Notes under the pieces: generated by a model
What the model saw: the letters and a program-made list of their open reading frames with translations, nothing else
Database searches by the model: none
What the model was told of the DNA's origin: nothing
Translations under genes and position numbers: made by a program
Assembly: GCF_014168815.1 (NCBI RefSeq)
Contig: NZ_AP021972.1
Coordinates: 868,001 to 932,000, forward strand
Origin: Klebsiella sp. WP3-W18-ESBL-02
GTDB lineage: Bacteria > Pseudomonadota > Gammaproteobacteria > Enterobacterales > Enterobacteriaceae
Direction: 5' to 3'
DNA length: 64,000 nt
Shown here: positions 54,842 through 62,723 of the stretch, one piece after another
How the letters are laid out: each line of letters starts with the position of its first letter
How positions within the stretch are numbered: position 1 is the first letter of the stretch

Positions 54842-54915
54842 AGTTTTTTATTATCCAGAACGCCATGCAGTATTGTGATTGAGAAATGAGTCTATGGGTG
54901 ACCTTGCTACATGTC

Positions 54916-54930
54916 AATCATAATATGATT
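54916..54930. promoter_or_regulatory. Palindromic operator-like site, copy 1
   Basis: AATCATA-A-TATGATT is a perfect 7-bp inverted repeat. It lies 75 bp upstream of the ATP-grasp gene start, near where that minus-strand promoter should be. The second copy is at 55082-55096. Confidence 0.6.
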
Positions 54931-55067
54931 TATCAATCTTCTAAAAATTGAGTGTTGAGATTTTACTTAATTTTTCATAATGTTGAATTTAAAGGTTTTT
55001 ATTTGATTAAAACAAGGATTGGAGCATCTTTTATTCGTGTTTTTTCAGAAACCTACCAAAATTTCCC

Positions 55068-55096
55068 TTGTCAGTGAACTTCATCATGATATGATT
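55068..55096 (+). promoter_or_regulatory. terZp: Predicted terZ promoter overlapped by operator-like copy 2
   Basis: TTGTCA (55068-55073) and TATGAT (55090-55095) with a 16-bp spacer form a good sigma-70 promoter 65 bp before terZ. CATCATG-A-TATGATT (55082-55096), 13 of 15 bases the same as copy 1, covers the -10 box, so a bound protein could block it. Confidence 0.6.
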
Positions 55097-55159
55097 TTTT
55101 CGTCAGTTAATAAACATACCTTTGATTGTCTCGGTCATTACCATTTTAAGGAATAATAT

Positions 55160-55741
55160 ATGGTTTCATTAAGTAAGAACCAGACGGTATCACTCAGCAA
55201 ACAATCTTCTGCGTTAAGCCAGCTTCAATTCGGTCTCGGTTGGGATCCGATTAAGAAAAAAGGTTTTCTTGGCGGATTGTTAGGTGGCAACGGCTCAATC
55301 GATCTCGATGCTGGCTGCGTATTAATGGACAGCACCGGTAAAAAAATTGACACCATCTGGTTCCGCAAACTGAAATCCACCTGCGGCTCTGTGGTGCACA
55401 GTGGCGATAATCTGACTGGTGAGGGTGATGGCGATGATGAAGTGATTAATGTCACCCTGTCCCGCTTGCCTGCAAATGCTGAATACCTGGCGTTTACGGT
55501 TAACAGCTTCCGTGGTCAGTCGTTCAATGACGTCGAAAATGCCTTCTGCCGTGTGGTCGATCAAACCGGCAAAGAGCTGGCTAACTACAAGCTGACTGAG
55601 CAGGGCTCACATACCGGGATCGTTATTGCTTCGCTGCGTCGTAATAACGGCAACTGGGACTTTACTGCCCTTGGCCATGCCTGTCGCGGCCGCACAATCG
55701 ACGATATGCACTCCGATATCGTTTCAGTGGTAATCCGCTAA
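55160..55741 (+). CDS. terZ: Tellurite resistance protein TerZ
   Basis: A 193-residue TerD-domain protein. It begins MVSLSKNQTVSLSKQSS, then LQFGLGWDPIKKKGFLGGLLGG and the acidic motif SGDNLTGEGDGDDEVI that binds calcium in TerD relatives. The ending DDMHSDIVSVVIR is characteristic of TerZ. Cytoplasmic, possibly membrane-associated. First gene of terZABCDE; the ATG follows AAGGAATAAT. Its stop overlaps the terA start by one base. Confidence 0.94.
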   Translation: MVSLSKNQTVSLSKQSSALSQLQFGLGWDPIKKKGFLGGLLGGNGSIDLDAGCVLMDSTGKKIDTIWFRKLKSTCGSVVHSGDNLTGEGDGDDEVINVTLSRLPANAEYLAFTVNSFRGQSFNDVENAFCRVVDQTGKELANYKLTEQGSHTGIVIASLRRNNGNWDFTALGHACRGRTIDDMHSDIVSVVIR

Positions 55742-56898
55742 TGAATCTGACGCCGGGGGGCAATGCCCCCGTTCCAGCCCAGGAATTGCGGGTCCGGATC
55801 ACCTCGGGTGGCCAGGTGGATGCTTCTGCGTTTCGACTGTTCGCAGACGGGAAGGTGCAGGGTGATGCGGACATGGTGTTCTATGGCCAGCCACGTAACG
55901 ATGATGGTACCGTCAGCCTGGTCAGTGAAGGCCAGTACTCAACGTTTACTGTCGCGCTCAACCGGCTGAAATCTGATGTTCAGAAAATTGCGTTCACCGT
56001 GACCTGTGATGGTGGGCAGACGGTATCTGGTCTTCGTAATCTTTCCATCGACGTGGAGCAGGGGGCTACCGGCCTGGTTAGCGGCATTGTCGACCTGAGC
56101 GGCCGTCAGGAAGCAGCCTTAATTCTGGGTGAATTTTACCGTCGTAATAATGACTGGAAATTTCGCTTTGTTGCGCAAGGGTTCAACGGTGGACTCAAAC
56201 CACTGGCAGAACATTTCGGCGTAAATATTGCCGATGATCCAGCCCCCGCAGCCCCGACTCCGCCAGTTGCAACCCCTCCACCCGCTGAGACAAAAATCAG
56301 CCTGAGTAAGGTATCTCTGACAAAAGAGAAGCCTGCAATCAGCCTGACCAAGCGGGATAACTTCGGTGAAATCCGGATTAATCTGAACTGGCACCGGGGT
56401 AGCAGTAAATCCGGGCTTGCAGGCATGTTCGGCTCCAAAGGAATCGACCTGGACCTGGGGGCGTTTGTTGAGCTTCAGGATGGTTATAAGTCGGTCATTC
56501 AGGCGTTGGGTAATGCTTTCGGTGATTATCGTGATGAGCCTTATGTTCAGCTCAAGGGCGATGATCGTACGGGGGATGTGTCAGACGGCGAGTGGCTGCA
56601 TATCAATGGCCGTGAATGGAAGCATATCCGTGAAGTGCTGATTTACGCTTTTATCTACGAAGGAGTTCCCAGCTGGGATAAGACAGATGGTGTGGTCACC
56701 ATTCACGTTCCGGATCAGCCCCCGATTGAGACCCGCCTGACAGAAGGTGAAAACCGTCGCACATTGTGCGCCATTGCCAGACTCGTAAACGAAAACGGCG
56801 CGATTAAGGTCGAGCGTATCAACCAGTACTTCAAAGGCCAGGACGAAATGGACCGGGCATTTGGCTGGGGATTTCGCTGGAGCGCCGGTTCTAAATAA
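55741..56898 (+). CDS. terA: Tellurite resistance protein TerA
   Basis: A 385-residue protein with two TerD-like halves: residues 1-165 (LRVRITSGGQVDASAFRLFADGKVQGDAD) and about 205-385 (IRINLNWHRGS, GIDLDLGAFVELQDGY). Between them is a Pro-rich linker and three SLxK motifs (ISLSK, VSLTK, ISLTK). The acidic calcium motif is degenerate in both halves (LKGDDRTGDVSDGE in the second). Start ATG 55741 shares one base with the terZ stop. Confidence 0.93.
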   Translation: MNLTPGGNAPVPAQELRVRITSGGQVDASAFRLFADGKVQGDADMVFYGQPRNDDGTVSLVSEGQYSTFTVALNRLKSDVQKIAFTVTCDGGQTVSGLRNLSIDVEQGATGLVSGIVDLSGRQEAALILGEFYRRNNDWKFRFVAQGFNGGLKPLAEHFGVNIADDPAPAAPTPPVATPPPAETKISLSKVSLTKEKPAISLTKRDNFGEIRINLNWHRGSSKSGLAGMFGSKGIDLDLGAFVELQDGYKSVIQALGNAFGDYRDEPYVQLKGDDRTGDVSDGEWLHINGREWKHIREVLIYAFIYEGVPSWDKTDGVVTIHVPDQPPIETRLTEGENRRTLCAIARLVNENGAIKVERINQYFKGQDEMDRAFGWGFRWSAGSK

Positions 56899-56920
56899 CA
56901 CAGCAACAAAGGAAGCAAGT

Positions 56921-57376
56921 ATGAGTTTTTTCGACAAAGTTAAAGGTGCCATTAACTCCGGCCGGGACGAACTGACCCGCCAGGTTGGCTGTTTCAAAAA
57001 CAAAAAATTTATGCAGGGCACCGTTGCTGTCTGCGCCCGTATTGCCGTATCCAGTGACGGCGTGAGCTCAGAAGAAAAGCAGAAAATGATGGGCTTTCTG
57101 CGCTCTTCAGAAGAGCTGAAGGTCTTCGATACCAATGAGGTGATCGAGTTTTTCAATAAACTGGTTTCAAGCTTCGATTTCGATGTGGAAATCGGCAAGG
57201 GCGAAACAATGAAATACATCCTGGCGCTGAAGGATCAGCCTGAGGCCGCTCAGCTGGCCTTACGTGTTGGTATTGCTGTTGCGAAGAGCGACGGTAACTT
57301 CGATCAGGATGAGAAACTGGCCTCCCGCGAGATCGCTATCGCGTTGGGCTTCGACCCGGCTGAATTTGGCCTCTGA
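56921..57376 (+). CDS. terB: Tellurite resistance protein TerB
   Basis: A 151-residue all-helical TerB protein. Two acidic repeat elements, SSDGVSSEEKQKMM and KSDGNFDQDEKLAS, carry the metal-binding Asp/Glu residues typical of the fold. TerB associates with the inner membrane and interacts with TerC. The ATG at 56921 (MSFFDKVKGAINSG) follows AAAGGAAGC; the frame open from 56861 overlaps terA and is not used. Confidence 0.95.
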   Translation: MSFFDKVKGAINSGRDELTRQVGCFKNKKFMQGTVAVCARIAVSSDGVSSEEKQKMMGFLRSSEELKVFDTNEVIEFFNKLVSSFDFDVEIGKGETMKYILALKDQPEAAQLALRVGIAVAKSDGNFDQDEKLASREIAIALGFDPAEFGL

Positions 57377-57398
57377 TCTACATCCCTAAGGGTAAAAT

Positions 57399-58436
57399 AT
57401 GGTTTCAACACACATCGGCTTCCCGACTGAAACGGTCATTGTTTTCATTGCACTTTCAGTCGGTGCCATCTTTATTGACCTGTTTATGCACCGTGATGAT
57501 AAGCCCATCTCCCTGAAGAGTGCGGCACTCTGGTCCGTATTCTGGGTTGTGGTTGCGATGGCATTTGCCGGTTTCCTCTACATCCACCACGGTGCTGAGG
57601 TTGCCAGCCTGTTTGTTACGGGTTATGCGCTGGAGAAAGTGCTGTCGGTTGACAACCTGTTTGTCATGATGGCCATTTTCTCCTGGTTCGCCGTACCGGA
57701 TCGTTATCGCCATCGCGTTCTGTACTGGGGGATCATTGGTGCCATTGTCTTCAGGGGCATTTTTGTCGCCATCGGTACGAGCCTGCTGAGCCTGGGGCCG
57801 TACGTTGAAGTCATCTTTGCTATCATCGTTGCCTGGACGGCGGTCATGATGCTTAAAAGTGGTGATGATGATGAAATTGAGGATTATTCTCAGCATCTGG
57901 CTTACCGCATGGTTAAACGCTTCTTCCCCATCTGGCCGAAGCTCAGAGGTCATGCTTTCCTGCTTAATCAGAAGGAAGTGGATGCCGAGCTGGCGAAGCC
58001 AGAAAACAGCGATGTGACCATTGGCCGTGGTAAAAAGGCGGCGCTGTATGCCACTCCGCTGTTCCTGTGTGTGGCCGTGGTTGAACTTTCGGATGTTATG
58101 TTTGCGTTTGACTCGGTACCGGCAATTATTGCCGTCAGCCGTGAACCGCTAATCGTCTATAGTGCCATGATGTTTGCTATCCTGGGCCTGCGTACCCTGT
58201 ACTTTGTCCTTGAGGCATTGAAACAGTATCTGGTTCATCTGGAGAAGGCCGTTATCGTGCTGCTGTTCTTCATTGCGGCAAAACTTGGGCTGAATGCGAC
58301 CGATCACATCTGGCATCATGGTTACAGCATCGCGGCCACAACCAGCCTGTATGTTGTATTGGGTGTTCTGGCGCTGGGTATCATTGCAAGCGTCATGTTC
58401 CCGGGCAAACCTGAATCTGAGGAAAAGGGGAGCTAA
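57399..58436 (+). CDS. terC: Tellurium resistance membrane protein TerC
   Basis: A 345-residue inner-membrane protein with about nine transmembrane helices. Conserved acidic residues inside helices are in VLSVDNLFVMMAIFSWF and VAVVELSDVMFAFDSVPAI, which suggest ion transport or metal binding; TerC relatives are linked to manganese export. A charged cytoplasmic loop occupies about residues 150-200. It anchors the Ter complex to the membrane. The ATG at 57399 follows AAGGGTAAAAT. Confidence 0.95.
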   Translation: MVSTHIGFPTETVIVFIALSVGAIFIDLFMHRDDKPISLKSAALWSVFWVVVAMAFAGFLYIHHGAEVASLFVTGYALEKVLSVDNLFVMMAIFSWFAVPDRYRHRVLYWGIIGAIVFRGIFVAIGTSLLSLGPYVEVIFAIIVAWTAVMMLKSGDDDEIEDYSQHLAYRMVKRFFPIWPKLRGHAFLLNQKEVDAELAKPENSDVTIGRGKKAALYATPLFLCVAVVELSDVMFAFDSVPAIIAVSREPLIVYSAMMFAILGLRTLYFVLEALKQYLVHLEKAVIVLLFFIAAKLGLNATDHIWHHGYSIAATTSLYVVLGVLALGIIASVMFPGKPESEEKGS

Positions 58437-58484
58437 TCCCCTTAAGTGTTAACCTAAACAATTACTAATCGAAGAGGTTATTTT

Positions 58485-59063
58485 ATGAGTGTTTCTCTTT
58501 CAAAAGGCGGGAACGTCTCCCTGAGTAAAGCAGCTCCTACAATGAAAAACGTCCTGGTGGGCCTTGGCTGGGATGCGCGTTCAACTGACGGTCAGGACTT
58601 TGACCTTGATGCATCAGCATTCCTGCTGGCCGCTAACGGTAAAGTCCGGGGTGACGCTGATTTCATTTTCTACAACAACCTGACGTCTTCTGATGGTTCC
58701 GTAACGCATACTGGTGATAACCGTACCGGTGAAGGTGATGGTGATGATGAGTCGCTGAAAATTAAACTGGACGCCGTCCCCTCTGATGTTGACAAGGTTA
58801 TCTTCGTTGTGACGATCCATGATGCTCAGGCTCGTCGCCAGAGTTTTGGTCAGGTATCGGGTGCATTTATTCGTCTGGTCAATGACGATAACCAGACTGA
58901 AGTCGCTCGCTATGATTTGACCGAAGATGCATCGACTGAAACCGCCATGCTGTTTGGCGAGCTGTATCGCAACAACAGTGAGTGGAAATTCCGCGCAGTC
59001 GGCCAGGGTTATGCTGGTGGTCTGGCATCTGTTTGTGCTCAGTACGGCATTAACGCGTCCTGA
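58485..59063 (+). CDS. terD: Tellurium resistance protein TerD
   Basis: A 192-residue calcium-binding TerD protein: MSVSLSKGGNVSLSKAAP, VGLGWDARSTDGQDFDLDASA, and acidic loop GDNRTGEGDGDDESL. C-terminal EVARYDLTEDASTETAM and GQGYAGGLA are typical. TerD and TerE are close paralogues and occur side by side. AGAGG precedes the ATG by 8 bases. TerD binds calcium in known homologues, so it may sense ion changes. Confidence 0.96.
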   Translation: MSVSLSKGGNVSLSKAAPTMKNVLVGLGWDARSTDGQDFDLDASAFLLAANGKVRGDADFIFYNNLTSSDGSVTHTGDNRTGEGDGDDESLKIKLDAVPSDVDKVIFVVTIHDAQARRQSFGQVSGAFIRLVNDDNQTEVARYDLTEDASTETAMLFGELYRNNSEWKFRAVGQGYAGGLASVCAQYGINAS

Positions 59064-59132
59064 TCGAAAAGTTACTTTTCTTATCCTGGGCTGTTTATTC
59101 AGCCCTAATTCAACTGTTTGCAGGAGCTTAAA

Positions 59133-59708
59133 ATGGCAGTTTCTCTCGTAAAAGGCGGCAACGTATCTCTGACCAAAGAAGCACCAACCATGAATGTCGC
59201 TATGGTTGGCCTGGGCTGGGATGCCCGTGTAACCGACGGTCAGGGTTTTGACCTGGACGCTTCCGTATTTGCAGTAGGCGAAGACGGTAAAGTGCTGTCA
59301 GATGCCCATTTCATTTTCTTCAATAACAAAACCAGTCCTGATGGCGCAGTAGAGCACCAGGGTGACAACCGTACCGGTGAAGGCGACGGCGACGATGAGC
59401 AGGTCAAAATCGATCTGACCAAAGTCTCAGCAGACATCAAAAAACTGGTGTTTGCCGTTACCATCTATGATGCAGAAGCGCGTAAACAAAACTTCGGCAT
59501 GGTGAGTAACAGCTTCATGCGCGTGTACAACAACGACAACGGCGCGGAAATTGCTCGTTTCGATCTGTCTGAAGACGCTTCAACCGAAACCGCAATGGTC
59601 TTTGGCGAACTGTACCGCCATGGCGCTGAATGGAAGTTTAAAGCTGTCGGTCAGGGCTTTGCTGGCGGGTTATCTGCACTGGCAACCCAGCACGGCGTGA
59701 ATATTTAA
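59133..59708 (+). CDS. terE: Tellurium resistance protein TerE
   Basis: A 191-residue TerD paralogue: MAVSLVKGGNVSLTKEAP, GLGWDARVTDGQGFDLDAS and acidic loop GDNRTGEGDGDDEQV. About two thirds of residues match TerD by eye. Codons are strongly biased to the preferred enteric set, more so than in its neighbours, which suggests high expression. The ATG at 59133 follows CAGGAGCTTAAA; the frame from 59118 is longer without reason. A strong terminator ends terZABCDE here. Confidence 0.96.
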   Translation: MAVSLVKGGNVSLTKEAPTMNVAMVGLGWDARVTDGQGFDLDASVFAVGEDGKVLSDAHFIFFNNKTSPDGAVEHQGDNRTGEGDGDDEQVKIDLTKVSADIKKLVFAVTIYDAEARKQNFGMVSNSFMRVYNNDNGAEIARFDLSEDASTETAMVFGELYRHGAEWKFKAVGQGFAGGLSALATQHGVNI

Positions 59709-59724
59709 TAATAAAAATAAACTC

Positions 59725-59753
59725 AACCCCGGTGCTGTCACCGGGGTTTTTTA
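59725..59753 (+). terminator. Terminator after terE
   Basis: AACCCCGGTG-CTGT-CACCGGGGTT is a perfect 10-bp stem followed by TTTTAT. It separates terZABCDE from the next small genes and terF. Confidence 0.93.
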
Positions 59754-59766
59754 TAGGTGTTAGCAC

Positions 59767-60141
59767 ATGGCAAAGAAAAAAGATGATGGTTCAGCTGTAA
59801 TGCTACTTTTTGTTGTGGCTTTTTTTGTGTTTCTACCGTTCCTGATATTCGGGATATTTTTCTACCGGAAACTAAAAAGAAAATATTCAGCAATCCCTAA
59901 CATTCAGCGTGTATATGATATTGGCGTCCTGTTTAAAACATTGGGTGCCTCCATCGTTGTTATTGTGGTTTCAGCAGTGCTCGTTCTACAATTTTGTGGG
60001 CTTCTTGCGAAAAATTTATCCCCGGAAACATCACGTAATATTGCAGGAGTTATATTAGTTCTCTATCCGATTGTAATGATCTGGCCGATGAAAAAAAATG
60101 GCAGAACGCATCGCCATCGAATATTTCGGCATAATTTTTAA
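59767..60141 (+). CDS. Small membrane protein between terE and terF (possible N-terminal half of a split gene)
   Basis: A 124-residue frame with three transmembrane helices (about residues 10-33, 55-80 and 90-107). The hydrophobic part ends in VLYPIVMIWPMKK, which is encoded next to an A8 run; after that run the frame gives a basic, unstructured tail (NGRTHRHRIFRHNF) that looks out of frame. A one-base shift at the A8 would join it to the next reading frame. ATG 59767 follows TAGGTGTTAGCAC. No family recognised. Confidence 0.7.
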   Translation: MAKKKDDGSAVMLLFVVAFFVFLPFLIFGIFFYRKLKRKYSAIPNIQRVYDIGVLFKTLGASIVVIVVSAVLVLQFCGLLAKNLSPETSRNIAGVILVLYPIVMIWPMKKNGRTHRHRIFRHNF

Positions 60142-60418
60142 CGACAATGACAGGACGATGATTCTTCCTGCTGATATAGGTAATATGGGATTGGGTGACC
60201 GGCTTCGCCTCAAGTTTCTGAGCAGAATGGGCGAGCAGGACAGCATTGAGATTCGAAAAATATCGAATATCACACGCGAGAAAGGTGTCAACTTCTATAT
60301 TCATGGTGATTTTGGATCCCGACGCATCAACTTTTCGAACAAGCAAAAGCGCGATGAGTGTATTTCAGCACTTCAGGCCAGAACCCGGGTAAAGGGTGGC
60401 AGAGACTACGGTTACTAA
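60098..60418 (+). CDS. Small soluble protein between terE and terF (possible C-terminal half of a split gene)
   Basis: A 106-residue frame overlapping the previous one by 44 bases in the +1 frame. Predicted as a beta-rich domain (IAIEYFGIIFNDNDRTMILP, RRINFSNKQKRDECISAL), resembling the C-terminal cytoplasmic part of PH-like small membrane proteins, but no firm family. Its ATG lies within the A8 run. There is no independent ribosome site of quality, which supports coupling or frameshift fusion with the upstream frame. Confidence 0.65.
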   Translation: MAERIAIEYFGIIFNDNDRTMILPADIGNMGLGDRLRLKFLSRMGEQDSIEIRKISNITREKGVNFYIHGDFGSRRINFSNKQKRDECISALQARTRVKGGRDYGY

Positions 60419-60433
60419 ACAAGGAACAGAGTC

Positions 60434-61675
60434 ATGCAATTACAGTCAGGTCAAAATATCCTTCTATCTTCATCATCAGTCACTCTTAATCTGCGATACC
60501 CGGTACGTCCCGGTTTTAACGGCGAACCCGACACCTGCGTTTTCATGCTCAACGCACAAGGTAAGGTGAGCGGTGATAACGATTTCATCTTTTTCAATAA
60601 CCTGAGTTCACCGGAGGGGGCTTTAAAACTGACGGCAGGGACGCAGCAATCAAGCGTACATATTGAACTTAACCGCGTTTCCTCGGCTGTTCAGAAAATC
60701 GCCATAACCCTCGTGATCGACGGAAGCGATACTATTACAGGCTTGCAGAATCTGAATTTGCAGGCCTCCGGTATCGCATCGTTTGATCCCGAAACAGCAG
60801 GGCGCAGCGAGAAAGCTATTATCGTGGCGGAGGTGTATCGCCATAACGGCAGCTGGAAGCTACGGGCACTTGGCCTCGGTTTCAATGGTGGGCTTGAGCC
60901 CCTGGCGATGAGTTATGGTGTTGATGTCGCACAGACAGCTCCGCAGCCAGCACAACCTGCTCGTATCAGTCTGGAAAAGAAACTCGAAACAAAATCTCCG
61001 CGACTTGTAAGTCTCGCTAAAAAGGCCTCAGTCAGCCTCACTAAAAATAAGCTGGACACCCTGGAGGCAGCAGTTGCGTTTGTTCTTGACGCGTCCGGTT
61101 CAATGAGTGGCCAGTTCAGTAAGGGCAACGTTCAGTCCGTGCTGGATCGCATAGCCGTCCTTGCTGCCCAGTTCGATGACGATGGCGAGATGGATGTCTG
61201 GGGGTTTGGAGAGAAGCATAAGAAGTATCCAAACGTCACTCTGGATAACCTTGACGATTACATTCAGACCATTCGTGGCTCCGGAAAGCGTTCAGCCTGG
61301 GAAAATTTGCCGGGGCTTGGTGGTACTAACAATGAACCACCGGTAATGGAAGAAATTGTCGACTACTTCAAAGACTCAAAAATCCCGGTTTACATAGTGT
61401 TTATTACCGATGGCGGGATAAGCAAAACCGGAGCAATTAAGAATGCTATCCGGCGCTCAGCCAACTTCCCGATCTTCTGGAAATTTGTCGGCCTCGGTGG
61501 GTCTAGCTACGGAATCCTGAAAAACCTGGATGATTTTACAGACCGCCGCGTTGATAACACCCATTTCTTTGCAATGGATGACTTCGGCTCTATCAGCGAT
61601 GAAAAATTATACGATAACTTACTGGAAGAATTTAGACCGTGGATAGATGAAACAAAAAGGTTAAATATCCTTTAG
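60434..61675 (+). CDS. terF: TerF, TerD-like and vWA fusion protein
   Basis: A 413-residue fusion: an N-terminal TerD-like domain (1-165, no intact acidic calcium loop), a linker with SLEK/SLAKK/SLTKNK motifs (about 170-205) and a C-terminal vWA domain (about 210-413) with MIDAS VLDASGSMSG, GGTNNEP region and FITDGGISK. It links the TerD family physically to the vWA family. It starts 15 bases after the preceding gene (ATG 60434 after AAGGAACAGAG). Confidence 0.93.
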   Translation: MQLQSGQNILLSSSSVTLNLRYPVRPGFNGEPDTCVFMLNAQGKVSGDNDFIFFNNLSSPEGALKLTAGTQQSSVHIELNRVSSAVQKIAITLVIDGSDTITGLQNLNLQASGIASFDPETAGRSEKAIIVAEVYRHNGSWKLRALGLGFNGGLEPLAMSYGVDVAQTAPQPAQPARISLEKKLETKSPRLVSLAKKASVSLTKNKLDTLEAAVAFVLDASGSMSGQFSKGNVQSVLDRIAVLAAQFDDDGEMDVWGFGEKHKKYPNVTLDNLDDYIQTIRGSGKRSAWENLPGLGGTNNEPPVMEEIVDYFKDSKIPVYIVFITDGGISKTGAIKNAIRRSANFPIFWKFVGLGGSSYGILKNLDDFTDRRVDNTHFFAMDDFGSISDEKLYDNLLEEFRPWIDETKRLNIL

Positions 61676-61714
61676 CTTGCTTCCGGATAAGCTTAATTAG
61701 AGGGCTCTGGCGAG

Positions 61715-61734
61715 AGACCCAGCTGGCTGGGTCT
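61715..61734. repeat. Palindrome after terF
   Basis: AGACCCAGC-TG-GCTGGGTCT is a perfect 9-bp inverted repeat 40 bases after the terF stop. No T tract follows, so it is not a classic terminator. Confidence 0.6.
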
Positions 61735-61774
61735 TAAAGGTATCAACGGTCAACCACTGGTCATGGAGGAAACT

Positions 61775-61849
61775 GTGAAAGCTAACCCGGTCTATTCTTT
61801 AAAACGTTCATGTGGTGCGATTTTAGACCCTGAACGACTCCTTTTTTAA
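61775..61849 (+). CDS. Possible 24-codon ORF after terF
   Basis: GTG at 61775 has a good ribosome site (GGAGG, five bases upstream), and a 24-codon frame (start MKANPVYSLKRSCGAILDPE) runs to a TAA that lies inside the end of the minus-strand HAD gene. It may be the start of a truncated gene. No family recognised; low confidence. Confidence 0.25.
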   Translation: MKANPVYSLKRSCGAILDPERLLF

Positions 61850-62497
61850 GCGGTGTATAAAAGCTTTTTTTCTGTCCCAACGAGGATGGAAGTGCCGCCA
61901 GTGGGCATCTTTGGCGGCTGCCAGCAATTCATAATCGCCTCGAGTGTCCCCCCAGGCTCTAAGATGATACTGATCTAATGGTCCGTAAATAGACTCCAGC
62001 CGGTTAATTTTCTGTATGCAACGACAATTGTGCCCTGTAATGCGCCCGGTCAGGATACCATTAACGCTTTCCAGCTCTGTACCGATGAGCTTGATCCCCA
62101 GTCGTTCAGCAAACGGAGCAAGTACAAGCCTCGGTGAGGCTGAGCAGAGTGTCACCTCAACATTGTTAGACACTTCTGATGCCACAGCCAATAGGCCTGA
62201 TGCTCTCATCAGACGCCCCCAATAAATGTTGCAATAGGCTTCAGCTTTCTCCTTGACCCACTTTTCCTCGATACCAGTGAGAAACGTTGATATCAAAATT
62301 TCTTTGAGTTCATCACGAGTTAGTTTGCGACTCAAACACCGCAGGGTAGGAAGAGCGAGTTTAACCAACCGGCGGGTGAAGACACTGTTACCGAAGGCAA
62401 AGCGCAAAAAGGGGATAAAGCTGTCATGTCGGGTAAGCGTTCCATCAAAGTCGAAAACGGAAAGAACCTTTATTTCTGCACGAAATGAATTATCCAC
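61823..62497 (-). CDS. HAD-IB family phosphatase (SerB-like)
   Basis: A 224-residue HAD-IB hydrolase. Motif I SVFDFDGTLTRHDS carries the nucleophile Asp, motif II is TLCSASPRLVLAPFAERLG, motif IV AWGDTRGDYELLA. Helical cap inserted at about residues 30-110 (FIPFLRFAFGNSVFTRRLVK). The GTG at 62497 (VDNSFRAEIKVLSVFD) follows AAAAAGGGCTGC; the frame extends to 62596 with poorer support. Its substrate is unknown; relatives act on small phosphates. Its link with the ter genes is by position only. Confidence 0.78.
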   Translation of the reverse strand: MDNSFRAEIKVLSVFDFDGTLTRHDSFIPFLRFAFGNSVFTRRLVKLALPTLRCLSRKLTRDELKEILISTFLTGIEEKWVKEKAEAYCNIYWGRLMRASGLLAVASEVSNNVEVTLCSASPRLVLAPFAERLGIKLIGTELESVNGILTGRITGHNCRCIQKINRLESIYGPLDQYHLRAWGDTRGDYELLAAAKDAHWRHFHPRWDRKKAFIHRLKKESFRV

Positions 62498-62723
62498 AAG
62501 CAGCCCTTTTTGAATTAGAAAGGTTTTGCATATTTTATCATCTGAAGATGGCAACTGAAAGCATGCCAGAATTGGATTGGACCATGAGAGGATCACAGTC
62601 TTACACAGCTTATTGTTATCAATAATGTAGTGTAGTGGTTTACTATATTTTGCACATGGCTGACGTTCAGATCACTTATCTAAGAATACATTCTACGCAA
62701 TGCTTTTTCTCCACGGCATCACT

